A DNA stretch of 64,000 nucleotides. It comes from Roseateles hydrophilus (GTDB lineage: Bacteria > Pseudomonadota > Gammaproteobacteria > Burkholderiales > Burkholderiaceae_C). The DNA is taken from assembly GCF_026712245.1 (NCBI RefSeq), contig NZ_JAPPUY010000002.1:930001-994000 (forward strand). Direction: 5' to 3'. The translations under genes were made by a program, and so were the position numbers. This document shows, piece after piece, positions 61,677 to 64,000 of the stretch. The notes under the pieces were generated by a model. That model was not told where the DNA came from. It saw only the letters and a program-made list of their open reading frames with translations, and made no database searches. The first letter of the stretch is position 1. Each line of letters opens with the position of its first letter.

Positions 61677-64000
<2,324 letters not shown>

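Overview
The window is high-GC, densely packed chromosomal DNA from a betaproteobacterium of the order Burkholderiales. The closest fit is probably the Roseateles/Mitsuaria/Rubrivivax/Leptothrix group. The evidence is gene content and order: imuA-imuB-dnaE2; rplM-rpsI-erpA with anmK, an M23 peptidase and tyrS; pilMNOPQ-aroK-aroB-dgt-gltB opposite mrcA; and tandem trimeric porins of the betaproteobacterial type. No rRNA, tRNA or CRISPR array was recognised. The genus is inferred from general familiarity, not from a search.

Layout. 1-2.65 kb: SOS mutasome operon (imuA, imuB and the 5' end of dnaE2, minus strand) behind a LexA-type box. 2.7-5.6 kb: SrkA-like kinase, a DUF2726 protein and a GNAT acetyltransferase. 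5.6-11.5 kb: ribosomal proteins L13 and S9, ErpA, AnmK, an M23 peptidase, TyrS and a small unknown protein. 11.5-16.7 kb: tricorn-like S41 protease, 5'-nucleotidase and a periplasmic solute-binding protein. 16.76-23.78 kb: a complete retron system (HEAT-repeat protein, winged-helix/SWIM zinc-finger protein, msr-msd RNA, retron reverse transcriptase with a C-terminal membrane anchor). 23.8-35.6 kb: type II secretion genes (gspG-H-I-J-K-L-M-N-D-E-F on the minus strand with a solute-binding protein at the tail; gspC divergent). 35.6-39.6 kb: CobT-like enzyme, ilvA, a candidate small RNA, an OsmC-family protein and coq7. 39.8-42.2 kb: two porins, each with its own terminator. 42.3-46.4 kb: peptide-type ABC transporter without its binding protein, then lptM head-to-head with cyaY. 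46.7-54.5 kb: mrcA divergent from pilMNOPQ. 54.5-60.8 kb: a large Ig-like lipoprotein between pilQ and aroK, then aroK, aroB and dgt. 60.8-61.6 kb: a REP-associated tyrosine transposase flanked by inverted GGGGTC(A/G)GAGTC elements. 61.7 kb to the end: 5' part of gltB.

The most interesting region is the retron. The 286 bp between the SWIM gene and the RT gene holds perfectly paired 12-nt a1/a2 repeats, a UUU-loop msr hairpin and a 112-nt msd hairpin. The RT carries the retron hallmarks NAxxH, YADD and VTG. The HEAT plus WH-SWIM partners fit what I recall as the type XIII retron class, whose members are predicted anti-phage systems. Two predicted transmembrane segments at the RT C-terminus are unusual and suggest a membrane-tethered complex. 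Other points worth checking are a CobT paralogue missing both canonical active-site glutamates, a candidate anti-Shine-Dalgarno small RNA upstream of ilvA, and an Ig-like lipoprotein with two calcium-loop motifs inside the pil-aro operon. There is no gene-free stretch longer than 300 bases; the longest are the retron RNA region and the mrcA/pilM divergent promoter region.
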